Below are positions 10,957-20,213 of a stretch of DNA of 64,000 bases, one piece after another. The position numbers were made by a program, and so were the translations under genes. Position 1 is the first letter of the stretch. Each line of letters opens with the position of its first letter. This stretch comes from an uncultured Desulfobacter sp. (GTDB taxonomy: Bacteria > Desulfobacterota > Desulfobacteria > Desulfobacterales > Desulfobacteraceae), in the NCBI RefSeq assembly GCF_963664415.1, contig NZ_OY761442.1, positions 597,258 to 661,257 of the forward strand, written 5' to 3'. The notes below the pieces were generated by a model that was not told the origin of the DNA, did no database searches, and saw only the letters and a program-made list of their open reading frames with translations.

Positions 10957-11092
10957 GGGGAGACGACAATCAGGATATGCAGCATTGGCTGTCGGTGGAT
11001 GGCAATGCTGCACTGATCCTCCAGGTATTTTACAACGGCGGCATTAATACCGACACTTATCAATCGAACTGCCGTATGGACAGGGTATATGT
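10957..11092 (+). pseudogene. Remnant of an RHS transglutaminase-like domain
   Basis: About 136 bases match 1033-1165 inside the full RHS gene with moderate divergence; the encoded run begins GDDNQDMQHWLSVDGN. Similarity stops abruptly at the Arg-Val codons near 11092. It has no start context and no continuing domain, so it is a relic of a third RHS copy. It shows that more than the core was once duplicated here. Confidence 0.75.
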
Positions 11093-11192
11093 TAAAATTC
11101 CAAACCGTCATTCGACGAACAATACTCAACATATTGAACAGGCCGATTGTCCTTTGTTTTACGACTTTTGGAGATAGGAATTGAGCGTTGGC

Positions 11193-11445
11193 TATGTCTA
11201 TCATGTGTCGTCGAAATGCTTGTCAATAAAGGCGTTCACTCCTTTTTCCAGTGCGCAGGACACCCTCAATCCAGAGGGTGAGCGTTAGTGTTGGAAATGC
11301 TCTGGAGTAACAGGGAGAGTCTATGGGAGTCGGCCGACTGGAAAACGCAGCCTTGTGGAAGGATAGTCCTCTTCTCAGACGTTTGATTTGATCTATCAGG
11401 CTTTCGGTTCAGGTCGCCAATAGCAAAAGTAGCAATCACGGCTTC
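11193..11445 (+). repeat. Dispersed element, copy C
   Basis: A non-coding block shared with 30547-30815 over its first 125 bases (nearly identical around 11221-11316) and with 37350-37505 over its second half. It contains the common core GCTCTGGAGTAACAGGG at 11299-11315, a short palindrome AGTCGGCCGACT near 11328, and the terminal motif GGATAGTCCTC. A hairpin CACCCTC/GAGGGTG lies at about 11261-11280. Upstream, 11122-11185 also resembles 21609-21675. It sits between the RHS remnant and the 3' end of the MocR gene. Confidence 0.7.
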
Positions 11446-11477
11446 CATAATGTATTGGACGTTTGTTTATCCTTCTC

Positions 11478-12995
11478 TCAGTTTGTTTTTTTATCTATCA
11501 CCCGGGCGAGCGTTCGTACACCAGATTCAATCTCTGTTTGGCCAACGGCGGCAAATCCAAGCAGCAGTCCCGGATCCACAGGTTGCGTTCTGGCATAAGC
11601 CGAAAGAGGGAGGCTTTCAATTCCTGCTTGGGCTGCCAGATTGACAACTTCCTTGTCGTTACATTGGTTGGGAAGAAATGCCGGGGTGTCCAGTCCCATG
11701 GTGATTTTAGGGATTTCGAGCAAACCTGCCAGATAAGCATCAGCCGCTTGCCGCAACGTCTGGGCGCGCTCGGCATAGAGCAAGCGCATCCGTCGCACGT
11801 GGCGACCCAAATGACCTTCGGCAATGAATTCGTGCAAAGTGGTCTGGGCGATGATGGGGACGTGTCGAAAGGTTAAGGACAAGGCCGCGGTGAAAGGTGC
11901 AATCAATTGATCGGGCAACACGGCATAGGAAATACGAAGAGAGGGGAAGAGCAGTTTGCTGAAAGTCCCACAATAGATCACTCGCCCCTTTTTGTCCAGG
12001 CTCTTCATGGCCGATAGCGGCGCACCCTCGAAACGATATTCGCTGTCGTAGTCGTCTTCAATCACAATGGCATTGTGCTGATGGGCCCAGTTCAGCAGGG
12101 AAAAGCGGCGATCCAGCGCCAATACGTAGCCCAAGGGCGATTGCCTTCCGGCTGTGACATATGCCAATCTCGCATTGGGAGCCTGATTGCGAGCGTTTTC
12201 AACATCTATGCCATTCAAATCCACTGGGATATCCACTATTTTTGCACCGGCGGCGGCGAATATCAAATGGGCACCAGGATATCCAGGATCCTCGATCCAT
12301 ACTTGGTCTCCTGGATCGAGCAATAACCGAGCACTTATATCAAGTATCTGCTGGACGCTGCCCACCAACACCACCTGTTCAGCAGAGCATGTGATACCAC
12401 GGCTGGAACGTAGGTAACCTGCGATTTCTTCACGTAACGGTTTGTAACCGCAGGCGTCTCCATCCGCGAGGAATTTTGGACACAGGCGACGTGATCTGCG
12501 TGAGGCAATGCGCATCCACAGATCAAAAGGAAATGCAGTGACATCCGGTTGATTGGTGCGAAATGCTTTAGCCGGTAACGTGCGCCCTGCAACGCTGAAC
12601 GGCGTCATTGATAGCTTCTTGCCCCGGGCAGACAACACCACAGCCGGAGCCTCGTACTTGGTTCCAGTGGCGTTGTCGCTGATAGATTCCGCCACCCCAC
12701 TGCCTGTAGCGACCGGTCTGGGAGGTAAGTCCGGCAACTCCGGGGCTACAAAGCTGCCCTTTCCCGTTACGCCCTGGATATATCCCTCCGCACCCAATTG
12801 AGCATAAGCCGCCAGCACCGTACCACGGGATATTTTCAATCGTAGCGCCAGATCACGGGTGGCCGGCAGGCGTGCTCCCCTCATAAGCCTACCCGCGAGG
12901 ATGGCTGTACGGATTTCATCATACAACCACCGTTGAAGCGGAATCCCGTCTGGTCGAGGAGGCAAGGAGATTTCTATGTCAGCGGCTTGTCGCAT
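11478..12995 (-). CDS. MocR/PdxR-type regulator (GntR HTH fused to aminotransferase domain)
   Basis: A 505-residue protein. Residues about 15-85 are a GntR winged helix (LPATRDLALRLKISRGTV). Residues about 130-500 are a class I aminotransferase fold with the internal-aldimine lysine in the GTFSK motif and an EDDYDSEYRFEG segment before it. MocR proteins use PLP-bound ligands to sense amino-acid-like effectors. The length is normal for the family. The next gene upstream, read divergently, is a broken SMR transporter, a possible former target. The target and ligand cannot be deduced. Confidence 0.9.
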   Translation of the reverse strand: MRQAADIEISLPPRPDGIPLQRWLYDEIRTAILAGRLMRGARLPATRDLALRLKISRGTVLAAYAQLGAEGYIQGVTGKGSFVAPELPDLPPRPVATGSGVAESISDNATGTKYEAPAVVLSARGKKLSMTPFSVAGRTLPAKAFRTNQPDVTAFPFDLWMRIASRRSRRLCPKFLADGDACGYKPLREEIAGYLRSSRGITCSAEQVVLVGSVQQILDISARLLLDPGDQVWIEDPGYPGAHLIFAAAGAKIVDIPVDLNGIDVENARNQAPNARLAYVTAGRQSPLGYVLALDRRFSLLNWAHQHNAIVIEDDYDSEYRFEGAPLSAMKSLDKKGRVIYCGTFSKLLFPSLRISYAVLPDQLIAPFTAALSLTFRHVPIIAQTTLHEFIAEGHLGRHVRRMRLLYAERAQTLRQAADAYLAGLLEIPKITMGLDTPAFLPNQCNDKEVVNLAAQAGIESLPLSAYARTQPVDPGLLLGFAAVGQTEIESGVRTLARVIDKKTN

Positions 12996-13099
12996 ATGAT
13001 GCGCCTCATAATGGCCTAATCAAATTTCTATTAATGGATCTACACATTATACCATATCATTGATATTCTCATCACACAATCTTTGAGCCGGGAGAATAT

Positions 13100-13307
13100 A
13101 TGGGGTACTTGTATCTTTATTATATCAATAATTGTAGAAGTTATCGGAACCAGTGCTTTTAAAGAATTTACCCAAGTATGTTCAAGGATTATGGCAATTA
13201 TAGGTTATGGGGCATCATTCTATTTTTTATCGCTCGTCTTTATTTATTCTCAGAAGTTAACAGAAAAAAACTACATAATTACTTGTTCTGTCTCAGATAA
13301 ATATTGA
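13100..13307 (+). pseudogene. Frameshifted, truncated SMR (EmrE-like) transporter
   Basis: ATG 13100 has a GGAG box 6 bases upstream and begins MGYLYL, the usual SMR start. The family sequence then continues in another frame (IIVEVIGTSAFKEF..SR..IIGYGASFYFLSL), so there is an indel within the first 30 bases of coding sequence. The segment matches the first two helices and the start of the third in an SMR protein, including the conserved membrane Glu in VEVIGTSA. After about residue 60 the sequence degenerates (QKLTEKNYII) and stops, so helix 4 is missing. It lies divergent from the MocR gene. It is not expected to be functional. Confidence 0.75.
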
Positions 13308-13450
13308 AAATGAAATATTCCCTAAAATTTAATGAGTTGAATTTATATTTAGGCAGTTTGATATTGGGGTTGCTACAGTACGTAAGTTTTTAACAATTTC
13401 CATGTTATCATTCAAATTGTAATCACAATTTTATTTTTTCAAGAGGATGT

Positions 13451-15517
13451 ATGAAAACTGTTTCAACAATGTGCCGTTTCTGCACGAACACATGTCCTGT
13501 CGATGCGGTTGTAAAAGACGGGAGACTGATTTCGGTAAAAAGAAAACCTGTTCCCGGAGTTACCGTGCGCCGCTTCTGTCCGAAAAATGCCGCGGCTCCT
13601 CATATTGTCTATGCTCCTGACCGGATTACATCACCGCTCGTCAGAAACAATGCAGACAGAAATCAGAATTTTAAGAAAGTATCTTGGAATACTGTGCTTT
13701 CAGACATGGCAGATAGACTTTTATTCTATAAAAACAAATACGGTCCGGAATCTGTGGCCTGGCTGAAGGGAACCGGTGAGGACTGGGGGCCGGTCTGGCA
13801 GTATACTCAGAGATTTATGCATGCATTCGGGTCACCGAATGTCATTGGAAACGGCTCATTGTGCCATACAACAAGAGCTCTGCCCGCTTTTATCACATAC
13901 GGAACCGGAACCAGGCCGGACACCCTTAATGCCGAATGTATAATAGTGTGGGGAAAAAATGATAAAACCTCCAGTCCGCCTGACTATAACCTGCTGATGG
14001 AAGGAATAAGGCATGGTGCGAAACTGATTGTCATTGATCCGGTAAAAACAGACATTGCCGACTCCTCAGCCCTGTGGCTGCAGATAAAACCGGGCTGTGA
14101 CGGCATTCTGGCCATGTCCATGATGCAGGTCATTATTGCCGAAAATTTATATGACTCACATTTTGTTGCTGAATGGACGACCGGTTTTGACCGGCTCACA
14201 GAGGAGGTACGGAATTATTCACCTGAGCATGTGGCCTCTTCCATATGGCTGACCCCTGAGGAGATACGGCAGGCCGCCCGCCTGTATGCCGGATCGAAAC
14301 CGGCCTGTATAGCAGACGGCAACGGGCTTGACATGAATGCCGATGTCACCCGGAATGTGCGGGCTGTCTGTATGTTACGGGCATTGTGCGGAAACCTCGA
14401 TATTAAGGGAGGTGATGTTTTTCCGCAGAAGGTACCAGTCAGAGACATGAGTCTGAAAGACGTACTGAATCCGAAAGTGAAGCCGGTCACCGCCGGATAC
14501 CCTTTGTTCAGCAGTTTCAACAAAGGCGGGGGATCTCCTGTGAGCACAGTTATCCCCGATGCAATTCTGGATAAAAAACCGTATCCAATCAGGGCTCTTA
14601 TTATTCAGGCATCCAACCCCCTGGTCACAGCGGCAAACTCACTACGGGTTGCGGAAGCCCTGAAACAGGTGGAATTCCTTGTGGTGATTGACCTGTTTAT
14701 GACACGGACAGCCGGACAGGCAGATATTTTTCTGCCGGCAACCACAACTTTTGAAACCACGCAACTGAATATGGCAGGTCTGAACGCAAATAGCATGCTT
14801 TTACAGGAAAAAGTGATTGAACCTCTGGGAGACAGCAGGCCAGGCTGGCAGATTATTTTTGATCTTGCCCGAGCGCTGAAGCTGGACGAAGCGTTTCCCT
14901 TTCAGACTGTGGAAGAAGCCATTGATTTCCAGCTTGAACCTTCCGGTATAACAGTCAGGCAGATGCGTGAGCATCCGGATGGCCTTACCCTGCAAAAACC
15001 GGAATTTGAAAAATACAGACAGCACGGTTTCAATACACCTTCCGGCAAGGTCGAGTTTTATTCGGAAACCTTATCTGATTACGGGTATGAACCGATCCCC
15101 TCTTTTGAACTTTCCCGGGCAGGCAGGATCACCTTTGACTATGCAAAGGAAAAATATCCTCTGGCCGGCATCAGCGGTGAGAAATCAGGCTGGTTTGTTC
15201 ATTCCCGCTACCGGAACATCCCCTGGATAGTTGAAAAGGAGCCGGAGCCTTTTATTGACCTGCATCCGGATGATGCGGAGCTGCGGGAGATCAAAGATAA
15301 TGATTCAGTAAGAATCATATCCCCTAACGGTGAAATTTTCATGAAGGTCAGACTCAGCGACTCGGTGCGGTGCGGAACCGTCCGTGTTCCCTGGGGATGG
15401 GGTGAGCATGACCTGCGCTTCAATATAAACTCCCTGACTGATGATGCAGAAAGAGATTCAGTTGCAAGTACGCCTTCAGTCCGGGCCTTTATGTGCGATG
15501 TAATAAAAAGGGATTAA
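13451..15517 (+). CDS. Molybdopterin oxidoreductase, catalytic subunit (688 aa)
   Basis: A member of the DMSO reductase superfamily. A [4Fe-4S] motif is visible at C8-x2-C11-x3-C15...C43, followed by the Mo-bisMGD binding domains, and a molydop-binding C-terminal domain (about 560-685, SGEKSGWFVHSRYRN and VRIISPNG). A Cys in GNGSLCHT at about residue 138 is the likely Mo ligand, as in polysulfide/thiosulfate reductase and acetylene hydratase-type members. There is no twin-arginine signal, so it is probably cytoplasmic. No ferredoxin-type or membrane subunit is adjacent, which is unusual. GAGG precedes the ATG. The substrate cannot be assigned from sequence. Confidence 0.88.
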   Translation: MKTVSTMCRFCTNTCPVDAVVKDGRLISVKRKPVPGVTVRRFCPKNAAAPHIVYAPDRITSPLVRNNADRNQNFKKVSWNTVLSDMADRLLFYKNKYGPESVAWLKGTGEDWGPVWQYTQRFMHAFGSPNVIGNGSLCHTTRALPAFITYGTGTRPDTLNAECIIVWGKNDKTSSPPDYNLLMEGIRHGAKLIVIDPVKTDIADSSALWLQIKPGCDGILAMSMMQVIIAENLYDSHFVAEWTTGFDRLTEEVRNYSPEHVASSIWLTPEEIRQAARLYAGSKPACIADGNGLDMNADVTRNVRAVCMLRALCGNLDIKGGDVFPQKVPVRDMSLKDVLNPKVKPVTAGYPLFSSFNKGGGSPVSTVIPDAILDKKPYPIRALIIQASNPLVTAANSLRVAEALKQVEFLVVIDLFMTRTAGQADIFLPATTTFETTQLNMAGLNANSMLLQEKVIEPLGDSRPGWQIIFDLARALKLDEAFPFQTVEEAIDFQLEPSGITVRQMREHPDGLTLQKPEFEKYRQHGFNTPSGKVEFYSETLSDYGYEPIPSFELSRAGRITFDYAKEKYPLAGISGEKSGWFVHSRYRNIPWIVEKEPEPFIDLHPDDAELREIKDNDSVRIISPNGEIFMKVRLSDSVRCGTVRVPWGWGEHDLRFNINSLTDDAERDSVASTPSVRAFMCDVIKRD

Positions 15518-15553
15518 TCGCCGTAAAAGCTCTAAACATGCTAAAAAAACAAA

Positions 15554-15614
15554 TGTCATGCTAACCCGGCGCTGAACTTCACCCTCTGTGCCGGTGAACT
15601 TAGCGTTATGTCTC
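15554..15614 (+). other. attC-like inverted repeat overlapping a start codon
   Basis: Starting near GCTAACC, the sequence has nested complementary arms CGCT/AGCG and TTCACC/GGTGAA around a short loop, and ends in GCGTTATGT. The GTTATG includes the ATG (15608) of the next gene, as in many integron cassettes. The outer R boxes do not match the RYYYAAC/GTTRRRY consensus exactly, so this is only a candidate. Confidence 0.4.
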
Positions 15615-15649
15615 TGAAAAAGGTCCATCAATACATGATAGCAGAATAC

Positions 15650-17530
15650 CCTGAAAGTCGTATAAAGCGTACACTATTCGGGGCGTACCCCCAGATACTT
15701 CAAAAACAGCCTATCTCTGGCGACTGATTCGGTGGACCATCGATAATTTCCCATGGCAGTCTGTACCTTTGTGGTTTCGATACAGTCAAACCAATCCAAA
15801 ATCTGAGAAAGCGAACGTTGTGCAATCCAGTTTTCCAGCTTTTTTTCGAGCTTGATAAGTGATTGGGTTTTCCCGGATTCTTTTTCCCTCAGCCTGGATT
15901 GTATTTCCTTTATTTTTTTTGTCAAAAAACAATGATAACCCAGAGAGACAAATTGTGTAAATTGTCTCCCACGCAAATTGTCAGGATACCATGTGCGCGG
16001 CCGAGCGCCGTCGAGTCTCCCCTTTTGCACGGCAAAAAGTTCTTCAATTTTTTCACGCAGCCGGTAGTTTTCAAGCGCTGTAAATGTGTCCATAGCCTGA
16101 TTGCTGACAAGGGCGAAATAGCCAAAGTATTTTTTTGCTTCGGCAATGGCCTCATCGTTGAACCCAACCTTCAACTGTCCCCCACGCCCCTTTCTGGAGC
16201 TTGTCAGGTACTTGTCTATTTTTCTTTGCGCTGATTCCGTAAATTCTGTTGTGTTCTCTTCCACCAGCATCTTTAGGTCAAGCAAATCCTTGCGAAAGGC
16301 GAGTTCTTTCTTGGCTTCATTGTCGGGGGAATAATAAATGTGGACATACAGGCGGCGCGAGAATGTCTCTTTTTCACCGGCAGCTGTGCCGTTGCGTGAC
16401 CGCTGGCGAACTTTACTGAACTGGTGTGTTAAGCACGAAGTTGCGCCACAAATTGACGGATCAAACGGGCAGGTGCTGGACATACTCGCTATACTTGGGC
16501 GAAGTGCATCAACTGTCTCACGGATCCAGGTAATGTTGGGGTCAACCAGGGTCAAAAATTTCACATTGCGCAAGGAAAATTCCATCATGTTTTTCTGGCT
16601 ATAGTAGCCGTTATCAGTAACAACCAGAGGTTTTTCAAGATGGAGGCATTTAAGCTGTGTCAGAGTGTTTTCAATAGAGATAACATCCGGAACATTGCCT
16701 GGTTGTTTGGAGAAGGCTATTGGTTCGCCAGACTTCACGGAATATAGGGTTAAAAGCTTGATCGTGTTGAGTCCGTCTTGAGCTTTGTTGAACCCTTGTC
16801 TTGCCTCCGACTGATTTTCAGAATAGGTCGAGATTGTGGTCGAATCAAACGCTACCACAGGAGATTTCCCCAGGTGTTCAGCTCGAGCTGAAAAATAGCG
16901 TTGAACGCCTTCTTCATTTCGTCCAACATTTTTAAACAGATTGCCATACACGTCTTCCGTGATTCCTTCATGATATGGAAGTGGGTGCATCACTTGCCAA
17001 CTTTCAAGGCGTGGCAGCGTATTACCGCCGGATCCGATCCAGTAACGTGCGATAGACAATATTTTTGCGGCATCGCCCTCACTGAATGAAGCATATACAT
17101 CATCATCAATACCAGACGCCTTTCCAACCCATTCTAAGATGTCCGTGAGTCCGGTATGCTGCCGTGTTGCACCGGGAATGCTTCCTTCTCCTTTGCGTTT
17201 TTTCGGACGAGTCGGCACAATTTTTTGGGTTCCCGACTTGATTTTGCCTTTAAGTTTTTGACTGACCGTATATGTCTTCCTGGTCTTTTCGTTGTAGGCC
17301 GTTATCCGTTCATAGACGTAAATGTCACCATTCGGACGCTTTTCACGCCGCTCTCCAACGTGATTTTTCCCTGTTATTGGTTTAGACATGGATAAATTCC
17401 CTTTTAAAGTGTATGTATAGTATAATACGTGCATTATAAAAAGGCAAGAAAAAAGCACGGTTTTTCAATTAAATCCGTGCTTATCGATCGGTTTTAGGGT
17501 TTAAAGTGTACGCTTTATACGATTTTCAGG
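15650..17530. mobile_element. IS1634-type insertion sequence, 1881 bp, with 7-bp target duplication
   Basis: The ends are inverted repeats: CCTGAAAGTCGTATAAAGCG at 15650 and the complement of CCTGAAAATCGTATAAAGCG at 17530; the match extends about 26 bases. Both ends are flanked by AGAATAC (15643-15649 and 17531-17537), an exact target duplication. It carries one transposase gene on the minus strand. It appears intact and interrupts a small membrane-protein gene. Confidence 0.92.
15674..17389 (-). CDS. IS1634-family transposase
   Basis: About 571 residues from the ATG at 17389 (MSKPITGKNHVGERREKRPNG), preceded by AAGGGA; a longer open frame reaches 17458 but has no ribosome site. DDE-type transposase of the IS4 superfamily: VVAFDSTTIS gives the first Asp, VTDNGYYSQ the second, and NYRLREKIEELF carries the Glu region with the Y-x2-R-x3-E pattern. 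It fills the element completely and appears intact. Confidence 0.9.
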   Translation of the reverse strand: MSKPITGKNHVGERREKRPNGDIYVYERITAYNEKTRKTYTVSQKLKGKIKSGTQKIVPTRPKKRKGEGSIPGATRQHTGLTDILEWVGKASGIDDDVYASFSEGDAAKILSIARYWIGSGGNTLPRLESWQVMHPLPYHEGITEDVYGNLFKNVGRNEEGVQRYFSARAEHLGKSPVVAFDSTTISTYSENQSEARQGFNKAQDGLNTIKLLTLYSVKSGEPIAFSKQPGNVPDVISIENTLTQLKCLHLEKPLVVTDNGYYSQKNMMEFSLRNVKFLTLVDPNITWIRETVDALRPSIASMSSTCPFDPSICGATSCLTHQFSKVRQRSRNGTAAGEKETFSRRLYVHIYYSPDNEAKKELAFRKDLLDLKMLVEENTTEFTESAQRKIDKYLTSSRKGRGGQLKVGFNDEAIAEAKKYFGYFALVSNQAMDTFTALENYRLREKIEELFAVQKGRLDGARPRTWYPDNLRGRQFTQFVSLGYHCFLTKKIKEIQSRLREKESGKTQSLIKLEKKLENWIAQRSLSQILDWFDCIETTKVQTAMGNYRWSTESVARDRLFLKYLGVRPE

Positions 17531-17959
17531 AGAATACAGGGCTAAACTAAAATCAAGCATTAAGCCTTCCATATATATACCTATCGGAGCTGGAGTTGTT
17601 TTTTTCTTGGTAATATTTATCAAAGATGACTTAAAGTTGGATCACAAAATGGTTGAAGCAACCTTTGCCTTAATGGCTATCTTGTTCATATTTTGTTTGC
17701 TATTGATCGGTGTCTGCACATATTTTTACAAAATTACTTTATATAATGATGGACTATCTTCATACAATCCATGGGAAAGTTTTAAGTGCTATCATATGAA
17801 ATGGATTGATATGAAGTATTTAACCATTAAAAGTGTATTTGGATATAAATACTATTATATCACCTCATCTGATCAAAAAAAGTGTTTATGGGTGCCATGT
17901 AATATCAAAAACAAAGAGCAATTTATAAAAGACGTACGTAAGCGGTGTTTTAACCCCAC

Positions 17960-19504
17960 TCAGCAAGGGACAGATTCAGAAATTTTTTCTTTTTTCACAT
18001 TATAGGGGAGCAACGCTTGAAAATCATCATTTGTCATTGCCTCAGGCAGATACTGAAACAGGTACTTGAGATACCAGTACGGTTCCAGTCCATTGGATTT
18101 TGCAGTCTCTATCAAACTGTAAATTGCCGCACTCGCCTTTGCACCTTGAACCGTATCAGAAAACAGCCAGTTTTTACGACCGATGACAAAAGGCCGGATG
18201 GCATTTTCAACCAAATTGTTGTCCGGTCGAATGAACCCTTCAGTTGTGTATTGGACCAATCGGGGCCATTGGCCGATGGTATAATTGATCGCCTTGCCAA
18301 GCAGGCTTTTGGGAGGAACCTTGTTTACTCTTTCATCAAGCCACTTCTTAAACTCGGTAAGAATTGGAATCGCCTGGGATTGTCTCTTATTGTACAATTG
18401 TTTCGCAGAAAACCCTTGTTCCCGTGCTTCTTTTTCAATTTTATAAAGCTTGCTGATATACAACAATGCCGAACCGGCATTTCCGGAAGAATTTGCCTTG
18501 TTGCCAAGCGCTTTGGTTACCTCTTTAAACTTCCGACGAGCATGAACCCAGCACCCAACATGAACAATATCTTTTTTGGTATCCAGGAAATCATACCCAG
18601 CATATCCGTCCGTCTGGACGATGCCCTTAAAACCGTTCAAAAATGTTGAAACCACATCCCCAGACCTTGTCGGGTGATATTCGAACAGGATAATCGGCTT
18701 GTCTGGTGGTCCACCCCTGAAAATCCACATATAAGATTTGGATTTCCGTGGTCCCTTTAAAACTTGGAGAGGAGTTTCATCAATACCAATCATGGGGTTG
18801 GCCAGGATGTCGTCCTTCATCATGCCGATGATAATTTCACAGGCATCTGCCACCTTCATGCCCCATTTACACATGGTTGATCTGGCAAGCTCAATGCCGA
18901 TTCTGGCAAACTGCTTTTCCTGGCGATAAAATGGCAGTGCATCTGCAAATTTGGCGGTCAGGATATGGGCAAGCAGTCCCGGAGTGGCAATACTTTTGGG
19001 AATAATCTGATCCGGCATCCTGGCAATAGATACGGTGGGGCCTTCATCTTCAACCCCCTCGCAATTTTTACAGGCGTATTTATACCGGATATTTCGAATC
19101 ACCCGAACCTTGGCTGGGATATAATCAAGCTGCTCAGAGACTTCTTCACCGATCTTATCTTTCAAGCAGCCGCAATCGCATTTTCTGTCATTCTCACTGA
19201 GTTTATGAACAACATCGACACGGGGAAGATCTGCCGGCAGTGGTTTGCGGCCGCGTTTTTTGCGGGAATGCTCTGTAATGGTGACGGTATCATCTTCATT
19301 CAGAATCGGAAGATCAGGTTCCGGCATATCAAAAAGAGACATTTGCTCGCCATCTTTGGGCGTTTTTTCTGATTTGCGACCAAAAAGCCTGTCCTGGAGG
19401 GATTTAATCTGCTCTTGAAGAATTATGTTTTCATCAAACAAATTCAGAGCGATTTCTTTGACTTCATCCAGGCTTTCAGCATCTTTGAGAGTGTCTCTTG
19501 TCAT
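17960..19504 (-). CDS. tnpC: IS66 transposase TnpC
   Basis: A 514-residue DDE transposase. It has an N-terminal coiled segment (DENIILQEQIKSLQDRLFGRKSEK), a Cys-rich zinc-binding segment (CDCGCLKDKIGEEVSEQL), the catalytic core with MIGIDETPLQVL (Asp), VQTDGYAGYD (Asp) and RPDNNLVENAIRPFVIGRKNW (Glu), and an IS66 C-terminal domain. The length is normal. It lies downstream of TnpB by 44 bases. Confidence 0.95.
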   Translation of the reverse strand: MTRDTLKDAESLDEVKEIALNLFDENIILQEQIKSLQDRLFGRKSEKTPKDGEQMSLFDMPEPDLPILNEDDTVTITEHSRKKRGRKPLPADLPRVDVVHKLSENDRKCDCGCLKDKIGEEVSEQLDYIPAKVRVIRNIRYKYACKNCEGVEDEGPTVSIARMPDQIIPKSIATPGLLAHILTAKFADALPFYRQEKQFARIGIELARSTMCKWGMKVADACEIIIGMMKDDILANPMIGIDETPLQVLKGPRKSKSYMWIFRGGPPDKPIILFEYHPTRSGDVVSTFLNGFKGIVQTDGYAGYDFLDTKKDIVHVGCWVHARRKFKEVTKALGNKANSSGNAGSALLYISKLYKIEKEAREQGFSAKQLYNKRQSQAIPILTEFKKWLDERVNKVPPKSLLGKAINYTIGQWPRLVQYTTEGFIRPDNNLVENAIRPFVIGRKNWLFSDTVQGAKASAAIYSLIETAKSNGLEPYWYLKYLFQYLPEAMTNDDFQALLPYNVKKEKISESVPC

Positions 19505-19548
19505 GGGCTGTATATACCATAACCAAGGGTTTTTTCATAGTTTTTCGC

Positions 19549-19896
19549 CTAAAAAATCATAGAGTATTTTAGGGGTTTATGAGCCTGATTTATATTCAGT
19601 CCATCGACCAGCCAGGTCAGTTCCCGGCTTGTAATATTCATGACATCTTTTGGTGAATTCGGCCATTTGAACCGGTCTTTTTCAAGGCGCTTTTGCCACA
19701 GGCAAAAACCGTTTTTATCCCAGTATAAAATTTTTAAAATGGTTTGTGCCCGGTTGCAGAACACAAACAGGGATCCTGAAAATATATCCAACTGCATTCG
19801 TTCGCTTACGATAACGGAAAGGCCGTTAATCGCTTTGCGCATGTCAGTAGTACCCACAGCCAGATAGACTTTTGTGTCTGGTGAAAAGTTCATCAT
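19549..19896 (-). CDS. tnpB: IS66 accessory protein TnpB (Orf2)
   Basis: A 115-residue protein with the family signature VGTTDMRKAINGL, LFVFCNRAQTILKILYWDKNGFCLWQKRLEKDRFKWP. Its start overlaps the stop of TnpA by four bases (ATGA), the usual coupling in IS66 elements. It is needed for transposition in the family, but its exact activity is not established. Confidence 0.93.
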   Translation of the reverse strand: MMNFSPDTKVYLAVGTTDMRKAINGLSVIVSERMQLDIFSGSLFVFCNRAQTILKILYWDKNGFCLWQKRLEKDRFKWPNSPKDVMNITSRELTWLVDGLNINQAHKPLKYSMIF

Positions 19897-20213
19897 GAGA
19901 TGGATCTCAAGGTTGCAAGAACCCTTTCAAGCGTCTCGCTGGTGAAACCGTCCGGGATTTCTATTTGTACACCCTGGCCAAGGTTCAACTTCAACCCGGT
20001 CGTATGAATATTGGCGGGTATCGGCAACTGGATAAATTCTACAGGAAGGTTTTGTCTTTTAAATTTTCTTTTCCAATATGTGAACCTGTCTTTGGACAGG
20101 TCATTGCGTCTGCAATATTCTGTCTGGGTCAGCCCTGATGTCGCCCAACGTTCGATGTTTGATTTCCAGTATCTGCTAAGTTTTTCATTTGTTGCTTTTC
20201 TTGATCTTGGCAT
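19893..20213 (-). CDS. tnpA: IS66 accessory protein TnpA (Orf1)
   Basis: A 106-residue DNA-binding helix-turn-helix protein (WATSGLTQTEYCRRNDLSKDRFTYWKRKFK), first gene of the IS66 operon. The start has a purine-rich GGAGG box upstream (complement of the CCTCC at 20221). It overlaps TnpB. Confidence 0.9.
   Translation of the reverse strand: MPRSRKATNEKLSRYWKSNIERWATSGLTQTEYCRRNDLSKDRFTYWKRKFKRQNLPVEFIQLPIPANIHTTGLKLNLGQGVQIEIPDGFTSETLERVLATLRSIS

Larger units (their letters stand above)
15608..18005 (+). pseudogene. Small membrane protein gene split by an IS1634-type element and cut by IS66
   Basis: Joining 15608-15649 to 17538 onwards (removing the element and one copy of the AGAATAC duplication) restores an in-frame protein. 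It begins MSLKKVHQYMIAEYRAKLKS and has two membrane helices (around IYIPIGAGVVFFLVIFI and ALMAILFIFCLLLIGVC). A C-terminal cytoplasmic beta-rich part (NPWESFKCYHMKWIDMKYL) resembles bacterial PH-like domains. Native sequence ends at 17937 after about 147 residues, where IS66 begins; the last 22 codons of the open frame are IS66 end sequence. The gene is thus broken twice. The downstream part could still be read from TTG 17607, but this is unlikely to be functional. No function was recognised. Confidence 0.75.

Noticed and set aside
11193..11316. Reading element copies C and D as attC sites
   Set aside because: Copy C has GCGTTAG but copy D has GCTTTAG at the same place, and no RYYYAAC partner box is found in either.
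18017..18649. 210-codon plus-strand open frame (similar one at 22850-23506)
   Set aside because: Antisense of the IS66 tnpC gene; no start context and no family pattern.
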